Counted from the first letter of the stretch, positions 28,561-38,328 are shown. The stretch: 64,000 nt of DNA from DATFVA01 sp963721075 (GCA_963721075.1 CAVRHV010000013.1:124001-188000), one strand, 5' to 3'. The notes: generated by a model from the sequence alone, not told the origin. Numbers and translations: made by a program.

Positions 28561-28919
28561 TCAATTATTAGCAAGCGGCTCTGCCAGTCCGATAAGAATT
28601 CCTCGGGCCCGCGTATGTAGCAGAGTTTGTAAGAGTTTTGATACCCCAGTGCATTTACCGGGGCTTTCCGGTGATCAGCTTCAACTGGCGGACGAAGGAA
28701 TCGTGAGAGCTCAAGCCGGCTATGACCATCGGGAGTAACCATCATGGCGACCTCCACGTTCTGATCGCCTAATCCCGTTACCCGTCCGGCCCACTCCCCG
28801 TCCACGAAGCCCCGGCCCTCGAGCTTAAGTCCGAGCTCAGTAAAAAAATCGACAGCCTCATCGAGCAACTCCACCACAATGCTCACATTGTCCATTCTTA
28901 ATAAATTATTTTTTGCCAT
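28561..28919 (-). pseudogene. VOC (glyoxalase-fold) protein with internal deletion and frame break
   Basis: N-terminal half is a normal VOC domain (VSIVVELLDEAVDFFTELGL, ELSRFLRPP). After VNALGY the usual middle strand-helix segment of about 40 residues is missing and the sequence jumps to YKLCYIRGPE. A missing G near 28601-28602 then shifts the frame; restoring it gives the family ending GILIGLAEPLANN with stop at 28561. The internal loss is in frame and cannot be a one-base error, so this gene may be non-functional. Confidence 0.65.
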
Positions 28920-28972
28920 TGTCTGATCTCATGTGGTAATAATATCAGCTAATAATTCAAACCAAATTATTT

Positions 28973-29800
28973 CTATGTTTTTGCAACAAGGAAAACTTCC
29001 CCGCTGGCAGGTAAAAGACGATCGGTCCTTCCGTTAAAATAAAGCTTCCTGACATCCTTTGATGTTACAGCTTTTACTTCAATAAAACCCGTTTCCCGGG
29101 CAAGGGACAATACTTCATCCGGGGTGAAAAAACTGACCATAGGTGTACCCAATTCCAGCGCACCCTTTTCCGCCATCTCCTGCATAGGCTGATCTTCAGT
29201 CTCGAGCAATTCCTTCGGCAAATAAAACGACATTACAAGAGTTGAACCCTCTGCAAGTGAGGCAATTGAAGTCAGCGTATCCACAATAGCCGTTCTGGTT
29301 AAGTAAAGGGTTACACCAGTGCAGGAAACGACTGCCGGTTTATAAATATCGAAACCCGAACTCTGCAGCGCATCCCACCAGGAAGAAGACTCGAAATCAA
29401 CAGGCAAAAAATGGAGATTCGGCGGGATTTTATAATCAAGATCAGCTAATCTCTTTTGTTTCCAGGAAAGCGTTTCCGGCTGATCAATCTCAAAAATTTG
29501 AAGAGAAGAAGTGATATCCGGTCTGCGCTGAGCGAAGGTATCGAGTCCTGCACCCAGAATAACATATTGCGAAACTCCCTTTTTGCTCTGTTCAATAACC
29601 AGGTCCTCAACAAAGCGGGCTCGTGCAACGACAGATGCCCGGAGCCGCTGAGTATACTTCATATCCGGACGTTCCTGCCACCCGCTCTTCGGCGCCGCAA
29701 GCTTCAGCCCTATTTCATCCTCAAAAACATAAGGTTCCGCATCCACCTGCAGATGCAGAGCCCGCCACAAAGCAGTTCTTACGGCAGTATTATCAGGCAT
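28973..29800 (-). CDS. Class I SAM-dependent methyltransferase (LCMT/TIGR00027-like)
   Basis: 275 residues from the ATG at 29800 (an in-frame TTG two codons earlier is less likely). The SAM site reads YVILGAGLDTFAQR, followed by FEIDQPETLSWK, characteristic of the leucine carboxyl methyltransferase-like family common in soil and actinobacterial genomes. ARARFVEDLV precedes it as in the family. Substrate unknown; many members sit in secondary-metabolite clusters. Confidence 0.82.
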   Translation of the reverse strand: MPDNTAVRTALWRALHLQVDAEPYVFEDEIGLKLAAPKSGWQERPDMKYTQRLRASVVARARFVEDLVIEQSKKGVSQYVILGAGLDTFAQRRPDITSSLQIFEIDQPETLSWKQKRLADLDYKIPPNLHFLPVDFESSSWWDALQSSGFDIYKPAVVSCTGVTLYLTRTAIVDTLTSIASLAEGSTLVMSFYLPKELLETEDQPMQEMAEKGALELGTPMVSFFTPDEVLSLARETGFIEVKAVTSKDVRKLYFNGRTDRLLPASGEVFLVAKT

Positions 29801-29834
29801 GATCAACTAAAGCAAACTTGGTAAATAATATCTC

Positions 29835-30140
29835 TCATTTAATCATTCCCCAAACTATTGCCAGAATTATCACGGTAAAAATTATTATTGAACCGGGGCG
29901 GGCAAAATTTAACGTCCACCCCAACCATGGAATTCTTTTAGGCACCAATATTCTGCTATCATCAGGATTATAATAAAAAATACCCCAGATATAAAAATCG
30001 TTATTTAAGATAATTCTCTTTTTTTGCCTGTTAGCATAAATGTAATGCACTATCTCGAAAAGGATATGCAAACCTGCAAGTATCATTAAAATAATCAAAA
30101 TAATATTTTCTATTTTCATTTGATTTACAATCAAAGTCAT
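29835..30140 (-). CDS. Small membrane protein with DUF5808-like domain
   Basis: 101 residues (or 94 from the internal ATG at 30119). Hydrophobic helices at about 10-30 and 83-100 flank a conserved soluble block FYIWGIFYYNPDDSRILVPK ... GWTLNFARP, the DUF5808 signature. Function unknown in the family. Divergent from mutS across 187 bp. Confidence 0.72.
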   Translation of the reverse strand: MTLIVNQMKIENIILIILMILAGLHILFEIVHYIYANRQKKRIILNNDFYIWGIFYYNPDDSRILVPKRIPWLGWTLNFARPGSIIIFTVIILAIVWGMIK

Positions 30141-30276
30141 CTATTATGTCAGGCTCGATTTTCCTCGATGCCGATGTTTTTCACCCCTAAAATAATTTAT
30201 TTGAAACGGGGAGGCAATCTTTAAATGAGTGGCGATAGGATCTTGTGAATTTTATAAGGTTGCATTTCTAAATAAA

Positions 30277-30305
30277 TTGATATTCTAGCTCGTTTAAGAT
30301 ATTTT
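30277..30305 (+). promoter_or_regulatory. Candidate sigma-70 type promoter for mutS
   Basis: TTGATA, 17-base spacer, TATTTT, ending 22 bases before the mutS ATG. Boxes match the consensus at 5/6 and 4/6 positions. The region is AT-rich, so chance is possible. Confidence 0.3.
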
Positions 30306-30327
30306 AATTTTTTAATTTTAATGTAGT

Positions 30328-32946
30328 ATGCAGCACCAAACCCCCTTAATGACTCAATATTACAAGGTTAAGGAAGCTAATCCTGACACGATTCTGCTGT
30401 TCAGGATCGGGGATTTCTTTGAGACTTTCGACCAGGATGCGAAAACTGCTTCCAAGGTTCTTGGAATAACTTTAACCAGGCGGGCTAACGGTGCGGCCGG
30501 GGATGTTCCGCTTGCCGGGTTCCCTCATCATGCTATCGATACATACCTGCCGAAACTTGTACGTGCCGGCTACAGGGTGGCTGTTTGCGAACAGGTGGAG
30601 AATCCTAAGTTCGCCAAAGGAATTGTAAAACGTGAGGTTATTGAGGTTGTTACTCCCGGCGTAACTCTTTCGGATAAATTACTCGACCATAAAAAGAACA
30701 ATTACCTTCTGTCGATATACAAGAAAGACGATTTTGCAGGGATCTCGTTCTGCGATATCTCTACAGGCGAGTTTTATACATTTGAGATTTCTGCTTCACT
30801 AATCGGGCAGCAAGTTGAATCGATCTCCCCTGCCGAAATCCTGGTTCAGAAAAAGGACAAAGATGAAATCACTAAGCTGGTTCATAAAATAAATCCTTCT
30901 ATAAGGATTACGAAGCTGGATGACTGGATCTTTAATTTTGAGTACGCGAAAGATCTGCTGCTGATGCAGTTTAAGACCGTTAACCTGAAGGGATTTGGAG
31001 TAGAGAGTTTAACAGCGGGTATTATTTCCTGCGGTGCGGTGCTTAATTACCTGCAGGAGACTCAGAAGGCTAATCTTTCTCATCTGAATAAGGTTTCGGT
31101 GTATAATCCTTCCGAGTATATGGCGCTGGATTATTCTACAAAAAGAAATCTTGAGATCACCTACTCTATGCAGGACGGCGGACGCGAGGGTTCACTTATT
31201 TCCATTCTGGATAAAACAGAAACAGCTATGGGCGGCAGACTGCTGAAGAAGTGGATCACAGCTCCTTTGATCAAGCTTGAGCCGATTTTGAAAAGGCAGG
31301 AAAGTGTACAGGAACTGCTTAAGAAAAAGTCATTAAGGAAAAAACTTTTCGGTGAACTGAAAGAGATAGGAGACCTTGAGCGTCTGATCTCTAAAGTCTG
31401 CACCGGACGCGCGAATCCCAGAGAAATTGTCGCGCTTAAATCCTCTCTTAAAAAAATACCTCAGCTGAAGACATTATTAGATGATGCTAAAGTTGATACC
31501 CTGGTTCAGCTTAATGAAAAACTTCTGCCGCTGGAGAAGCTGATCGAAACTCTGGATAAGTCGATCGTTGACTCTCCTCCGATGAGTTTAGCTGACGGAG
31601 GAGTAATAAAAGCAGGCTTCAGTGTTGAACTTGATGAACTGAGAGATATTTCACTTCACGGCAAAGACTGGATTGCCAACCTCCAGAAGAGTGAACGTGA
31701 AAGAACAGGAATATCATCTCTTAAGGTCAATTATAATAAAGTCTTTGGTTACTATATTGAAGTAAGTAATGCGCATAAAGAGAAGATCCCCGATAATTAT
31801 ATAAGAAAACAGACACTGGTAAACTCCGAAAGATACATTACTCCCGAGCTTAAGAACTATGAGGATAAAATACTTAACGCAGAGGAGAAGATTTACGAGC
31901 TGGAATCGCAGCTGTTTAACGAGATCAGATTAACAACAGCAGACGAGACTGAGAATATTCAGCAGAATGCACGGATGATAGCGATGCTCGACTGCTTTCT
32001 TTCATTCGCACAATGCGCCGATGAATACCATTATGTTAAACCTGTACTCGATGAAGGAAATAAGATTGAAATTACCGACGGGCGCCACCCCGTAGTTGAG
32101 CAGATACTTCCTCCGGGAGAAAAGTACACTCCTAATTCCTGCACAATAGATAACGAAACAGATCAGATTATTATTCTTACCGGACCTAATATGTCGGGCA
32201 AATCGGTTTATCTCCGTCAATTGGGACTAATAGTACTGCTTGCGCAGATCGGCTCTTTTGTTCCAGCAAAGGAAGCCCATATTGGTTTAGTAGACCGGAT
32301 TTTCACACGTGTTGGAGCAAGCGATAATATTGCAGCAGGTGAAAGTACTTTCCTGGTTGAGATGCAGGAAGCTGCAAATATTCTCAATAATGCTACTTCG
32401 AAAAGCCTGATACTTCTGGATGAGATAGGCCGCGGTACAAGTACTTTCGACGGAATATCTATAGCCTGGGCGATTACAGAATACCTTCACGAAAACCCCA
32501 AACTTCCGGCTAAAACTTTGTTTGCCACTCATTACCATGAGCTGAATGAAATGGCAGAAATTTATCCGCGGATCAGAAATTACAAAGTTGAAGTACGAGA
32601 ATATGACGACAAGGTTATTTTCCTTCATAAGGTAAGTGCAGGCGGGGCCGATCATAGCTACGGGATCCAGGTGGCTCAGATGGCAGGACTGCCGGTTTAC
32701 GTAACCAACCGCGCAAAAGAAGTGCTGCAGAATCTTGAAAGCAAAGAACTAACCCCATATGAGGAGAAGAAAGAAAAGCTGAAGAAACTAAAGCAGAAGG
32801 ATGATCTTCAGATAAGTCTTTTTGAAATGAAGGATGACAAAATAAGAACAGAAATAGAAGATATTGAAATAAACAATCTTACTCCGCTTGAAGCATTAAA
32901 TAAGCTGAGCGAATTAAAGAAAAAAGTTAAAGAGAAAACACAATGA
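30328..32946 (+). CDS. mutS: DNA mismatch repair protein MutS
   Basis: 872 residues, full length. Mismatch-recognition motif GDFFE (Phe30-Phe31-Glu32) near the N-terminus, then connector, core and clamp domains, and the ABC-type ATPase with Walker A GPNMSGKS (619-626) and Walker B LILLDEIGRGTSTFDG from 694, followed by TLFATHYHEL. The C-terminal helix-rich tail is present. It overlaps the next gene by four bases (ATGA), so they are translated together. This is MutS1 (repair), not MutS2, since no Smr domain follows. Confidence 0.97.
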   Translation: MQHQTPLMTQYYKVKEANPDTILLFRIGDFFETFDQDAKTASKVLGITLTRRANGAAGDVPLAGFPHHAIDTYLPKLVRAGYRVAVCEQVENPKFAKGIVKREVIEVVTPGVTLSDKLLDHKKNNYLLSIYKKDDFAGISFCDISTGEFYTFEISASLIGQQVESISPAEILVQKKDKDEITKLVHKINPSIRITKLDDWIFNFEYAKDLLLMQFKTVNLKGFGVESLTAGIISCGAVLNYLQETQKANLSHLNKVSVYNPSEYMALDYSTKRNLEITYSMQDGGREGSLISILDKTETAMGGRLLKKWITAPLIKLEPILKRQESVQELLKKKSLRKKLFGELKEIGDLERLISKVCTGRANPREIVALKSSLKKIPQLKTLLDDAKVDTLVQLNEKLLPLEKLIETLDKSIVDSPPMSLADGGVIKAGFSVELDELRDISLHGKDWIANLQKSERERTGISSLKVNYNKVFGYYIEVSNAHKEKIPDNYIRKQTLVNSERYITPELKNYEDKILNAEEKIYELESQLFNEIRLTTADETENIQQNARMIAMLDCFLSFAQCADEYHYVKPVLDEGNKIEITDGRHPVVEQILPPGEKYTPNSCTIDNETDQIIILTGPNMSGKSVYLRQLGLIVLLAQIGSFVPAKEAHIGLVDRIFTRVGASDNIAAGESTFLVEMQEAANILNNATSKSLILLDEIGRGTSTFDGISIAWAITEYLHENPKLPAKTLFATHYHELNEMAEIYPRIRNYKVEVREYDDKVIFLHKVSAGGADHSYGIQVAQMAGLPVYVTNRAKEVLQNLESKELTPYEEKKEKLKKLKQKDDLQISLFEMKDDKIRTEIEDIEINNLTPLEALNKLSELKKKVKEKTQ

Positions 32947-33557
32947 AATCATTCGTATTATTGGGAATTATTTCCTTATCCGTATTGTTTTTTTCATGCG
33001 GCGGCAAATACACCTCTGAGCAAAAGAAGTATATAAACGAAGTTGAGCAGTACAGGAAAGAAAAAAACGATTATATGAAGAACAATCCTGAATCACCGTT
33101 TAACCAGGACACAACAATAAAATTTGAACCTCTGAACTATTTTGATGTGGATCCAGGTTTCGTATTTAAAAGCAAATTATTTGAATACCCGCAGAAAGAT
33201 ACGATTTCAGTATACGGTACTAAAGGAGAAGAAAGAAAAGCTGTCCGTTACGGATACATTAACTTCAACTATCAGAACCAGCCATACAAAGTAAATGTGT
33301 ATCAAGGTACCACTGCCGACAGTGAAGAATATTACAGTATATGGTTTACCGATAAAACAACCGGAGGTGAAACATACGGTGTTGGGCGTTACATAGATTT
33401 TGATATAAACCCCGATAGTAATTATGTTTACACTGTCGATTTCAACCTGGCTTACAATCCCTATTGTGCATACAGCGCTAAGTATTCGTGTGCCATCCCT
33501 ACCAAAGAGGATCATCTTGACCTCGCGGTAACTGCCGGGGAGAAAAAATTTCATTAA
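32943..33557 (+). CDS. DUF1684-family lipoprotein
   Basis: 204 residues. Lipoprotein signal with lipobox FFSCGG. The C-terminal half carries the DUF1684 hallmark GRYIDFDI ... YTVDFNLAYNPYCAYSAKYSC and ends AGEKKFH. Family function is not established. Start ATG overlaps the mutS stop. Confidence 0.85.
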   Translation: MKSFVLLGIISLSVLFFSCGGKYTSEQKKYINEVEQYRKEKNDYMKNNPESPFNQDTTIKFEPLNYFDVDPGFVFKSKLFEYPQKDTISVYGTKGEERKAVRYGYINFNYQNQPYKVNVYQGTTADSEEYYSIWFTDKTTGGETYGVGRYIDFDINPDSNYVYTVDFNLAYNPYCAYSAKYSCAIPTKEDHLDLAVTAGEKKFH

Positions 33558-33576
33558 GCTGATTTCGGAGATATAA

Positions 33577-34593
33577 TTGGTTGTAGTACTGGAAAAAAAT
33601 GTTACTGATTCCCAGTTAGAGAATATTATAAAACACCTTGAGGGTTTTGGATTTTCGGTCCATAAATCAACCGGCGACGAACAGATCGTTTTAGGCGCAA
33701 TTGGAGTAAGACCGGAATTTGACATAAGGAAGGTTAAGATACTCGACGGAGTAGCTGATGTTTACCGGATTACCGAACCCTTCAAGCTTGCCAGCAGAAG
33801 CTATAAAAATGAGGATACCATACTGAAAGTAAAAGATGTTGAAATCGGCGGGAACGAAGTAATCGTGATGGCAGGGCCCTGCTCAATAGAGAATGAAGAT
33901 CAGATCTTCAGGCTGGCGGAAATAGTTTCAAAAGCAGGAGCAAAAGTTTTGAGAGGCGGGGCATTTAAGCCAAGAACATCCCCCTATTCATTCCAGGGAT
34001 TGGGTGAAGAAGGGCTGAAAATGATGCGCCAGGCCGCCGATGCCAACAACCTGGTTATGATCACGGAGGTACTTGAGATCAACCATATTCCGCTCGTAGA
34101 AAAATACACAGACATTTTTCAGATCGGCGCCCGTAATATGCAGAACTTCTCCCTGCTGAGGGAGATCGGGAAAACAGATAAACCTGTAATGCTAAAAAGA
34201 GGACTGGCTGCCACGATTGATGATCTGCTGATGTCAGCGGAATATATTCTTGTGAACGGTAATGACCAGGTAATGCTCTGTGAAAGGGGCATACGAACTT
34301 TTGAAACCAATACAAGGAATACTTTTGATCTTTCTGCCATTCCCGTAATTCATAAAAGAAGTCACCTCCCCGTAGTTGCGGATCCCTCCCATGCTACCGG
34401 AATGCGGGATAAAGTGCTCCCGATGGCACGTGCGGCAGTTGCTGCCGGCTGCGATGCACTTATGATTGAGGTTCACCACGACCCCGAAAACGCTTTATCT
34501 GACGGTCCCCAAGCCCTTCTGCCAGAAGACTTTACAACGCTTATGAAACAGGTACGTGCTATTGCTGAAGTAATAGGCCGCAAGATCTGCTGA
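33577..34593 (+). CDS. aroF: 3-deoxy-7-phosphoheptulonate (DAHP) synthase, type I beta with ACT-like N-terminus
   Basis: First enzyme of the shikimate pathway (phosphoenolpyruvate + erythrose 4-phosphate). 338 residues: a ~70-residue ferredoxin-like regulatory domain (VVVLEKNVTDSQLENIIKHL) followed by the TIM barrel with MAGPCSIENEDQ, RGGAFKPRTSPYSFQG, QIGARNMQNF, ADPSHATGMRDKV and MIEVHHDPENALSDG. This is the Thermotoga/Bacillus-type arrangement, usually feedback-inhibited through the N-terminal domain. The start is TTG with GGAG about seven bases upstream. Confidence 0.94.
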   Translation: MVVVLEKNVTDSQLENIIKHLEGFGFSVHKSTGDEQIVLGAIGVRPEFDIRKVKILDGVADVYRITEPFKLASRSYKNEDTILKVKDVEIGGNEVIVMAGPCSIENEDQIFRLAEIVSKAGAKVLRGGAFKPRTSPYSFQGLGEEGLKMMRQAADANNLVMITEVLEINHIPLVEKYTDIFQIGARNMQNFSLLREIGKTDKPVMLKRGLAATIDDLLMSAEYILVNGNDQVMLCERGIRTFETNTRNTFDLSAIPVIHKRSHLPVVADPSHATGMRDKVLPMARAAVAAGCDALMIEVHHDPENALSDGPQALLPEDFTTLMKQVRAIAEVIGRKIC

Positions 34594-34666
34594 TCTTATT
34601 AAAATAATTTCGCTGTACGAAAAATATTGCTGGACATCAGGGGGAATATTTAGTAACATTATGATT

Positions 34667-34695
34667 AAGATCTCTCCCTTCGGGTCGAGATGACA
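34667..34695. repeat. Dispersed intergenic repeat, copy 2
   Basis: AAGATCTCTCCC, then TTCGGGTCGAGATGACA; shares its core with 22143-22172. A degenerate echo TTTCGAGATGACAGGAA follows at about 34709-34725. Confidence 0.55.
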
Positions 34696-34917
34696 AATTT
34701 CGGTCACCTTTCGAGATGACAGGAATCAGTCGCTTCTAGAGAAAGCCTTCTGAACACTGTTTAAGATTTCAACCTTTCTGTTAATTATTTCAACAAAAAA
34801 CCTCAAAAATCCGTGATGAACCGTCTTTGAACCGTCTATACTCCGGGTAAACAAGTAGACTAAAGCAGGGCATCCATAACACCCGGAGAAATCATGGAAT
34901 TCGGGAGGATCTAAAAT

Positions 34918-34931
34918 CCGGCTAAAGCCGG
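34918..34931. repeat. REP-like palindrome
   Basis: Perfect palindrome CCGGCT-AA-AGCCGG (6-bp stem). Confidence 0.6.
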
Positions 34932-34956
34932 GGTGGTGTTTTATAGGTCCTTAAAT

Positions 34957-34978
34957 CCGTTGGCTGTGAAGCCAACGG
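34957..34978. repeat. REP-like hairpin
   Basis: Perfect 9-bp stem CCGTTGGCT / AGCCAACGG with loop GTGA. The right arm is repeated at 35036-35044. No T-tract follows, so it is not a typical terminator. Confidence 0.65.
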
Positions 34979-35144
34979 CAATAAAAGCTCTAGCCAGGGA
35001 GGAATACAAGTGAAAGCCACGGAAATACAAGTTGAAGCCAACGGCAAAGCAGGCTAAAGAAAGCTGCAACTCAAGCTCAAGTCAGCGGCAAAGCATCGTT
35101 ATTTGTGATTTTCCTCAATTATCTTTTCAATTCACATTACAAAA

Positions 35145-35172
35145 TTGGATTTGTTCTTCTCATAACTATCTT
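35145..35172 (+). promoter_or_regulatory. Candidate promoter for the TreT-led gene set
   Basis: TTGGAT, 16-base spacer, TATCTT, 34 bases before the ATG at 35207. Weak consensus match. Confidence 0.28.
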
Positions 35173-35206
35173 ATAAATAATCATTTAAGATAAATTCGGG
35201 TTCAAA

Positions 35207-36430
35207 ATGGCTAAATTAACAAGAAATGACACTACCCTTGATGAATATGAAAAATATATTGGTTCTGAGGCAATAGATAGAATACGTAAGAAAGCCCGTC
35301 CATTACTTGACAGGCACATGGTCTGCGTAAATTCAACTTTTTACGGCGGCGGTGTAGCTCAGCTATTATCATCATTGGTTCTACTATTCAACAATATTGG
35401 TATTAAAACCGGTTGGCGCACAATCCAGGGAACTCCGGACTTCTTCAGCATCACAAAAAAAATGCACAATGCTCTCCAGGGAGCAGAAATAAATCTTTCA
35501 AAGATTAAAAAAGACATTTATGAGCAGGTAATTGCTCAGAATGCCATACGAAATCATCTCAAGCACGATGTAGTCATAATTCACGATCCTCAGCCGCTGC
35601 CGATGATAGAGCATTATAATAAACGCGGTCCCTGGATATGGCGATGCCATATTGATCTTACAAATCCCAACAAAGAGTTATGGAACTATCTTAAAGGATT
35701 CATTGAAAAATATGACGCTGTAATCTATACGCTTAAGGATTATAAACAAAAACTCAAAACCCCGCAGGTGTTTTTTCAGCCAGCTATAAATCCTTTCTCC
35801 TTAACCAATAAAGAAATGAGTGAAGATGAGATAAATGAGAGACTTTCACACTATAATATTCCCACCGACCTCCCTATCGTTGCGCAGATTTCGCGTTTCG
35901 ATAAATGGAAGGATCCGGAAGGTGTAATAAAAGCGTTCAAAGAGGCCAGGAAAGAAGTTGATGCAACTCTCGTGCTTCTTGGTAACGTTGCAACCGATGA
36001 TCCCGAAGGCGAACAGGTTTATCAATCAATGTTAAAACACCGTGAGGATAGAATAATCATCTTAAGTAAGCAGGATACAGCGCTGGTAAATGCACTCCAG
36101 AGAAAGTCGGAAATAATACTGCAGAAATCGATACGTGAAGGGTTTGGCTTAACGGTGACGGAGGCAATGTGGAAAGGAACTCCGGTCATCGGCGGAAATG
36201 TAGGAGGTATCCGCTACCAGATAAAGGATGACCATAACGGGTATCTGGTATCTTCGATCGATGAAACGTCGGCAAAACTTGTGAAACTGCTTAAGGATAA
36301 AAAATTGAGAAAAAGGCTTGGAAAGAAGGCACAGGAATCGGTTCAGAAAAACTTTCTTATGCCGAATTATCTGGAAAAATACCTGGATTTGATCAATTCC
36401 TTCGAAACCAATTATAAGCTTAATACATAG
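35207..36430 (+). CDS. GT4 glycosyltransferase, TreT-like trehalose synthase
   Basis: 407 residues, GT-B fold. HMVCVNSTFYGGGVAQLL near the N-terminus and IGIKTGWRTIQGTPDFF match TreT, which joins NDP-glucose and glucose into trehalose. HDPQPLPMI and WRCHIDLTNPN are also TreT-typical. The donor-site EX7E motif is REGFGLTVTEAMWKG. First gene of an eight-gene co-directional set; other members (amidoligases) are not part of known trehalose metabolism, so an alternative acceptor sugar is possible. Confidence 0.82.
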   Translation: MAKLTRNDTTLDEYEKYIGSEAIDRIRKKARPLLDRHMVCVNSTFYGGGVAQLLSSLVLLFNNIGIKTGWRTIQGTPDFFSITKKMHNALQGAEINLSKIKKDIYEQVIAQNAIRNHLKHDVVIIHDPQPLPMIEHYNKRGPWIWRCHIDLTNPNKELWNYLKGFIEKYDAVIYTLKDYKQKLKTPQVFFQPAINPFSLTNKEMSEDEINERLSHYNIPTDLPIVAQISRFDKWKDPEGVIKAFKEARKEVDATLVLLGNVATDDPEGEQVYQSMLKHREDRIIILSKQDTALVNALQRKSEIILQKSIREGFGLTVTEAMWKGTPVIGGNVGGIRYQIKDDHNGYLVSSIDETSAKLVKLLKDKKLRKRLGKKAQESVQKNFLMPNYLEKYLDLINSFETNYKLNT

Positions 36431-36548
36431 GAATAATTTGATTCTTCGGCTGTATTTCGGGTTGCTTTAGAATCTTTATTTCATATATTTGCAGCCAATA
36501 AAGTTATTGAGTTAAGAATATTCCAGCTTCAGGCTGAACCGGACATAC

Positions 36549-37284
36549 TTGAAAGAAGCATATCATAAATGGTACACCAATTACCTGAGCCGTGAATTCG
36601 AATTGCTTGAATTCGGTCATTCCGGCTATCCGGTTATTGCTTTTCCTACCTCACGTGCAAGATATTATGAGCTTAAGGATTTCGGACTAATAGACTCAGC
36701 AGCGCATCTTATAGAATCGGGTCACGTTAAGATTTATTGTCCCGACAGCATCGATTCAGACAGCTGGTATAATTATTCCATCCATCCGGCAGACAGAGTA
36801 AAGACCCATATCGGTTATGAAAACGTAATCCTCAACGATGTTATTGAATATGCAAAACAAGATTCCGGGTACAGTAAGGTTGCCCTTGCAGGCGCCAGTT
36901 TCGGAGCCTACCATGCCGCCAATATCGCGTTTCAGGCACCCAGATCTTGTAAGCTACCTGTTCTGTATGGGCGGGGCGTATGATATAAAGCAGTTTGTAA
37001 TGGGCTATTACGATGAAAACTGCTATTTCAATAACCCTCCTGATTACCTTCCAAATCTCAACGACGAGTGGTATCTGAGCAGAATCAGGAATATGGGAAT
37101 TGCTTTAGGTACCGGCGACCAGGATATGTGTCTTCAGGAAAATGTTAATCTTTCCAATATACTTAACCACAAAGGGATAAGGCACTGGCTTGATATAAGG
37201 CCGGGCGCCGGACACGACTGGCCATGGTGGCGGGAAATGTTTCCTGCCTATCTTTCGCAAATCAGTGTCACTGAATTCCACTAA
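36549..37284 (+). CDS. Alpha/beta-hydrolase, putative esterase (COG4947-like), one frame break
   Basis: About 244 residues after repair. The start is TTG at 36549. The nucleophile elbow is GASFG, followed by AANIAFRHPDLVSYLFCMGG once one T is dropped from TTT 36930-36932; the acid/base region GTGDQDMC and GAGHDWPWWREM provides the Asp and His of the triad. The opening REFELLEFGHSGYPVIAFPTS fits a D-type esterase family found beside amidoligase genes. Substrate unknown. Confidence 0.72.
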
Positions 37285-37375
37285 TACCAATTGTAATTCA
37301 TTTTAAGAATAGTTACTTTAACTCCGGTTTTAGAACAATTCAATTTTTTCACCCTAAATTCACAGGCATATTTCT

Positions 37376-38328
37376 ATGAAGAAAATAGGAATACTTTTCG
37401 GCCAGGAAAATACTTATCCACCGCTTTTGTTGAAAGAGTAAATTCTAAAAAGGAATCAGGAATAAAAGCAGAATTTGTTAAAATAGATAAGGTTGAACAG
37501 GGCGAAAACTGCGGGTATGACGTAATTATTGACAGAATTTCACAGGATGTTCCGTTTTACCGTGCATATCTGAAAAATGCAGCTTTGTCGGGAACGGCCG
37601 TAATAAATAACCCTTTCTGGTGGACTGCCGATGATAAGTTTTTCAATAATGCTTTAATGACCAAATTAAATGTGGCAGTGCCTAAGACGGTACTTCTTCC
37701 CTCGAACCAGCATCCGCCTGATACCAATGAAAATTCGTTCAGGAATCTTGCCTACCCGCTCGACTGGGCGGGGATGTTTGAGTACGTAGGTTTCCCCGCA
37801 TACTTTAAACCATTTGCAGGAGGCGGATGGAAGAATGTTTATAAACTGAATAACGCCGATGACTTCTTCAAAGCATATAATGAAACCGGTCAGCTGGTTA
37901 TGATGCTTCAGGAGGAGATTATATTCGATACTTACTACAGGTGTTATTGTCTCGATAGAAAAGACGTGCATATTATGCAGTATGATCCAAGGCAGCCGCA
38001 TCATCTTCGGTATGTGAAGGGTGAGATGAAGGCAGAAAAAAAGATTCTGACCGGGATTGAAGAGGCAGTATTGAGTATTAACATGGCACTTGGATATGAT
38101 TTCAACACAGTTGAAATAGCGATGCGTGACGGAGTGCCGTATGCTATCGATTTCTGCAATCCCGCACCCGACGCAGATATACATTCTGTAGGTGAAGAAA
38201 ATTTTGAATGGATAGTTGAGGCTTCAGCTAATATGGCAATAAGGAGAGCAAAAGAACATAAACCGGGTAAAAATAATCTTACCTGGGGAAACTTTATGAA
38301 TTCTTTTGTTAATGACAAAAGTCTGTAA
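37376..38328 (+). CDS. ATP-grasp ligase (D-Ala-D-Ala ligase/RimK-like), one frame break
   Basis: About 317 residues. Starts MKKIGILFGQENTYPP at ATG 37376; a base is missing near 37421-37423, after which it continues AFVERVNSKKESG to the stop at 38328. ATP-grasp landmarks: FPAYFKPFAGGGWKNVY (nucleotide-binding Lys/Gly loop), MLQEEIIF (adenine-contact Glu region), and VEIAMRDGVPYAIDFCNPAPDAD (metal-binding Glu/Asn). These enzymes join a carboxylate to an amine through an acyl phosphate. Placed between an esterase and a GCS2 ligase. Confidence 0.75.

Larger units (their letters stand above)
34594..35206. other. 613-bp gene-free stretch with several small repeats
   Basis: No credible coding frame on either strand. 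It holds the dispersed repeat unit (34667-34695), a near direct duplication TGAACCGTCT (34817-34826 and 34828-34837), two strong hairpins (34918-34931, 34957-34978), a partial third copy of the hairpin arm (35036-35044), and a candidate promoter for the downstream glycosyltransferase. Confidence 0.7.

Noticed and set aside
34817..34837. CRISPR-like array in the gene-free stretch
   Set aside because: Only two 10-base copies one base apart, and no regular repeat-spacer pattern or cas genes.
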